From Promethearchaeota archaeon (lineage in GTDB: Archaea; Asgardarchaeota; Lokiarchaeia; Sigyniarchaeales; SOKP01): DNA of 33,184 nt. How positions within the stretch are numbered: position 1 is the first letter of the stretch; every line of letters starts with the position of its first letter. The translations under genes and the position numbers were made by a program. The notes beneath the pieces were generated by a model. It saw only the letters and a list, made by a program, of their open reading frames with translations, had not been told where the DNA came from and searched no databases. Below are positions 30,301 through 33,184 of this stretch, piece by piece. The stretch is taken from positions 1 to 33,184 of the forward strand of contig SOKP01000121.1 in the NCBI GenBank assembly GCA_004375715.1, written 5' to 3'.

Positions 30301-31060
30301 TTATATTTTAATAGATGTTCATTGCCATGCTAATCTTTTCTTAACAATAGATAAAGTTATTGAAAACGCTAAAAAAGTTGGAGTTGAGAAAATAGTCGCT
30401 GTAGCAATGAGTTCCATAAGCCAAGAGAGAGTTTTAGAGATCGCTAAAAAAAATTCTGAGGTTTATGCTTCATTAGGAATCCATCCTGAAGAAGTGAAAA
30501 TGAACGAGAAAATAGAACAACAATTAGATTCAATAATTGACTTAATTAAACAAAATAAACAAAGTATATGTGCTATTGGTGAGATTGGTCTAGATCATCA
30601 CTTCGTTAAAGATAAGAAGCTATATCCTCTTCAAAAGACTATTTTTAATAAAATGTTATTGCTTGCTCAAGATTTGGAACTCCCAGTTAATCTCCACACA
30701 AAAGGTGCTGAAAAGATAGTTTTTGATACCTTACTCTCTTATAAAATCCCCAATGTCAACATTCATTGGTATTCAGGACCAGAGAATTTTTTAAAACTTG
30801 GTATGGATAGAGGATATTATTTCTCAATTACACCAGCAATTAGTTATTCACCAGTTGTAAAGAAAGTCGTTTTAAATGTTGATAAAGAACATCTTCTTTT
30901 GGAAAGCGATGGTCCAGTGAAATATTCCGGAAAAATTGGCGTTCCGGCATTGATTAAAAATGTGTTAAATTCTATTTCAACATTAAAAGAAATTAATTTA
31001 GATGAATTAGAAAAACAAATTGAAGAAAATACAAGAAAGATTTTTCCTAAAATTTTCTAA
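30296..31060 (+). CDS. TatD-like metal-dependent hydrolase
   Basis: About 250 residues with the TatD metal ligands: 'DVHCH' at the N-terminus, 'IGEIGLDHH' (Glu), 'LPVNLHTKGA' (His), 'VNIHWYSG' (His) and 'LLLESDGP' (Asp). TatD enzymes are 3'-5' DNases or related phosphoesterases in repair and RNA quality control; other members of this amidohydrolase group act on D-aminoacyl-tRNA or unknown substrates. The GTG at 30296 is given as the canonical start, but it lies inside a perfect SD (GAGGTGAT), and the ATT at 30305 would place the initiator exactly where TatD proteins begin. It follows the small helical gene by 35 bases, so an operon is likely. Confidence 0.83.
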   Translation: MIYILIDVHCHANLFLTIDKVIENAKKVGVEKIVAVAMSSISQERVLEIAKKNSEVYASLGIHPEEVKMNEKIEQQLDSIIDLIKQNKQSICAIGEIGLDHHFVKDKKLYPLQKTIFNKMLLLAQDLELPVNLHTKGAEKIVFDTLLSYKIPNVNIHWYSGPENFLKLGMDRGYYFSITPAISYSPVVKKVVLNVDKEHLLLESDGPVKYSGKIGVPALIKNVLNSISTLKEINLDELEKQIEENTRKIFPKIF

Positions 31061-31141
31061 ATTTAACACTTATATTTGCGTTGTTATTGATTTAAATAAC
31101 GATTAATTAGACTTTTATAACAAAGAATCATTATTCAGATC

Positions 31142-31152
31142 TATATATTATA
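31142..31152 (+). promoter_or_regulatory. TATA box of cdhA
   Basis: TATATATTATA lies about 20-30 bases before the ATG at 31171, implying a very short or absent leader. A weak SD, AGAAGTGA (31159-31166), is also present. Confidence 0.4.
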
Positions 31153-31170
31153 AAAAAAGAAGTGAAATGG

Positions 31171-33184
31171 ATGAGTAAAAAAGGTGCAAGAATAAAAATC
31201 GATGAATATAAAGGACCTTTTGGTTCAATTAAAGGCTTTGAATTAACTACTGGGAAAATAAGCTGGGGAGACGAAACCGAATGGGAACCAATGGGACCAA
31301 CCCCAAAACCTCATATTCCCACATTGCGAGACTGGTTCTTTAAACTCATGGATAGATATCCTCCATACTACATGCCTATTTGCGACATGTGTTGTCTTTG
31401 TACGTATGGGAAGTGTAATCTTTCGAAGGGTAGAACAGGTGCTTGCGGAATTAACATGGAAACACAGCAAGCAAGGATAGTAGAAATTGCTTGTTGTATA
31501 GGTGCTTCATGTCATTCTGCGCACGGAGATCACTTACTTCACTGGCTCAAAGAAAAATATGGTAATATTCCAATAAATTTTGGTAATAATATTGCCGTAG
31601 AAATGCCACATACTCGACTTGTTGTAGGTATGAAGCCTGAAACTCTTGAAGATTTAGAAACGGCAATGGAATGGGTTCAATATACAATCACTCATTTATT
31701 AGCCTCAGGGCACACAGGTCAAGAGTCATCTTATCTAGATTACGAGGCCAAAAGTTTCCTTGCAGGATTAGCAGATTCGGTAGGAATGGAGATATCAGAT
31801 GCCATTCAAATTGCTGCTTATGGATTCCCTGCTGGAGAAGCAGACGTACCTATAGTAGAATTGGGCATGGGAACTATGGACACCGAAAATAAAGCAACGA
31901 TATTAATGATAGGGCACAATGTTGCGCCTGGAATAGAATTAGTAGATTACATCAGAGAGAAGGGAATTGAAGAAAAAGTTGATATTGGAGCGATTTGTTG
32001 TACTGCTCACGATTTAACCAGGTATTATGCTGGGGCCAAAGTCATTGGATCAATGTCTAGACAAATGCACTTTATCCGCTCTGGTTTGGCGGATGTAATC
32101 ATGGTCGATGAACAATGCGTTAATCTTCGAAGTTTTGAGCAAGCCCAACTAGTAGGAGCTCCATTTATTGCTACTAACGAAAAAAATATGGGGGGTTTAC
32201 CAAATAGAACAAACGATCCTGCAGAAGAAATAATAGACGATTTAGTTAGTGGTAAATTTCCTGGGGTCCTAATCTTAGACCCGGTTAAAGCCGGTACAGT
32301 TGCTGCTGAAACTGCAATTAAAGTCCACCCAATTAGAAAATCTCGAAGCGCTGTTCCCGACGAGGAAGGTTGCATCCAAATGGCCTACAATTGTAATGGA
32401 TGTGGTAACTGTCAACGCAATTGCCCTAACGATTTACCCATCGTTGAAGGAGTCCGATTAGCGAAAGATGGTGATTTTTCATTATTAGAGTGTGTTTTTG
32501 ACGATTGTTTAGATTGTGGGCGTTGTGAAGCCGATTGTATGAAAAATGTATCTCCATTAACGCTTATAATGCATGCGGGAAGGGATAAAATCAGAAATGA
32601 GAAGTTTAACGTTCGAGTAGGCCGAGGACCTATACAAGATACAGAGATTCGAAATGTTGGCGCCCCGATCGTACTAGGAGAAATACCTGGGATAATTGCG
32701 ATTATTGGATGTGCGGTTTATGGAAAGGATATTCAAGAACTATATAAACTCGCTGAAGAATTCTGCATAAGAAATTACATTGTAGTAGTTTCCGGTTGTG
32801 GGGCTATGGATATCGGTTTAGTAAAGGATGAAGATGGAAAGACTCTCTATGATAGATTTCCTGGGGACTTTGATAGAGGATGTCTGGTTAATGTTGGTTC
32901 TTGCGTTGCAAATCCACACATTACTGGTGCTGCGATGAAAGTAGCAAATATTTTTGCAAGACGTCCATTACGAGGTAACTTCGAAGAAATTGCCGATTAC
33001 ATCTTACATAGAGTTGGAGCTGTCGGCGTTGCTTGGGGCGCTATGTCTCAAAAAGCTGCCAGTATAGCCAGTATGGCTAATGGATTGGGTGTTCCAGCCG
33101 TAGTGGGTCCACATGCAGCAGAATATCGGCGTATGTATGTCGGTCGATCTGACAACGAAGATTCGTGGAAAGTATATAACGCAA
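31171..33184 (+). CDS. cdhA: CO dehydrogenase/acetyl-CoA synthase alpha subunit (CdhA), truncated by window edge
   Basis: 671 codons from the ATG at 31171 without a stop; the archaeal subunit has about 780-800 residues, so roughly the last hundred are outside. A dense N-terminal cysteine group (C71, C74, C75, C77, C82, C92: 'CDMCCLCTYGKC') holds Fe-S clusters, then 'GASCHSAHGDH', 'CCTAHD' and 'DEQC' belong to the Ni-Fe-S C-cluster environment. Two ferredoxin-like sites C-x2-C-x2-C-x3-C lie at C408-C418 and C446-C456, the feature that separates archaeal CdhA from bacterial CooS/AcsA. It catalyses CO2/CO interconversion in the acetyl-CoA (Wood-Ljungdahl) pathway within the ACDS complex. The epsilon, beta and corrinoid subunit genes would be expected downstream. 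No damage is seen. Confidence 0.93.
   Translation, partial: MSKKGARIKIDEYKGPFGSIKGFELTTGKISWGDETEWEPMGPTPKPHIPTLRDWFFKLMDRYPPYYMPICDMCCLCTYGKCNLSKGRTGACGINMETQQARIVEIACCIGASCHSAHGDHLLHWLKEKYGNIPINFGNNIAVEMPHTRLVVGMKPETLEDLETAMEWVQYTITHLLASGHTGQESSYLDYEAKSFLAGLADSVGMEISDAIQIAAYGFPAGEADVPIVELGMGTMDTENKATILMIGHNVAPGIELVDYIREKGIEEKVDIGAICCTAHDLTRYYAGAKVIGSMSRQMHFIRSGLADVIMVDEQCVNLRSFEQAQLVGAPFIATNEKNMGGLPNRTNDPAEEIIDDLVSGKFPGVLILDPVKAGTVAAETAIKVHPIRKSRSAVPDEEGCIQMAYNCNGCGNCQRNCPNDLPIVEGVRLAKDGDFSLLECVFDDCLDCGRCEADCMKNVSPLTLIMHAGRDKIRNEKFNVRVGRGPIQDTEIRNVGAPIVLGEIPGIIAIIGCAVYGKDIQELYKLAEEFCIRNYIVVVSGCGAMDIGLVKDEDGKTLYDRFPGDFDRGCLVNVGSCVANPHITGAAMKVANIFARRPLRGNFEEIADYILHRVGAVGVAWGAMSQKAASIASMANGLGVPAVVGPHAAEYRRMYVGRSDNEDSWKVYNA

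Noticed and set aside
31243-32375. Minus- and plus-strand frames within cdhA
   Set aside because: They lie inside a continuous, strongly conserved CdhA reading frame.

Overview
The window reads as a chromosome segment of an Asgard archaeon, most likely Lokiarchaeia-like (Promethearchaeota). It is AT-rich, with archaeal TATA boxes, Shine-Dalgarno (SD) sites close to the archaeal consensus GAGGTGAT, and an archaeal-type CO dehydrogenase/acetyl-CoA synthase alpha subunit. It also carries several eukaryotic-signature families: a Rab-like GTPase with zinc fingers, a roadblock/LC7 protein, a longin-like protein and a family of small SCP2 lipid-carrier proteins. The lineage is inferred from gene content, not from a phylogenetic marker.

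Layout. 1-3.1 kb: a C45-type Ntn hydrolase, then an overlapping DNA-repair pair (SplB-like radical SAM and AlkD-like HEAT-repeat protein). The leader and first codons of the radical SAM gene are also present as a decayed copy at the left edge. 3.2-4.5 kb: a protein with a ribbon-helix-helix-like domain followed by leucine-rich repeats, behind a cluster of CTACTA repeats. 4.6-6.6 kb (minus): creatininase-family hydrolase, DUF2769-like cysteine-rich protein and ATC-hydrolase-like protein. 6.9-9.9 kb: membrane proteins, a membrane-anchored winged-helix regulator, and two membrane genes behind matching inverted promoter copies; one of these genes has an in-frame TGA. 10.6 kb: a tRNA-Phe gene with two non-canonical introns. 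10.8-13.5 kb: a saccharopine-dehydrogenase-like enzyme and the GTPase-zinc-finger fusion. 13.6-18.1 kb (minus): two hypothetical proteins, a zinc alcohol dehydrogenase, a membrane zinc-ribbon protein, a roadblock protein and a longin-like protein. 18.5-22.3 kb: four SCP2-like genes with tRNA-Arg, tRNA-Asp and an alpha/beta hydrolase among them; two of the SCP2 genes are a recent tandem duplication. 22.4-25.5 kb (minus): U32 family protein and a long M48 metalloprotease. 25.7-31.1 kb: an unknown protein, a MutY-like glycosylase without an Fe-S cluster, a B12-binding radical SAM protein, a membrane protein, an N-formylglutamate amidohydrolase-like protein, a small helical protein and a TatD-like hydrolase. 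31.2 kb to the end: cdhA, cut by the window edge.

How it works together. cdhA points to the Wood-Ljungdahl pathway. The GTPase, roadblock and longin-like genes suggest GTPase-linked signalling or membrane dynamics. Three repair-type genes (SplB-like, AlkD-like, MutY-like) are present. The strongest leads are the doubly interrupted tRNA-Phe, the GTPase with degraded nucleotide-binding motifs fused to two identically spaced zinc fingers (with a relic of the same finger upstream), and two adjacent genes with no ATG, GTG or TTG ahead of their conserved or open 5' region but with an SD sequence in front of ATA or ATT.
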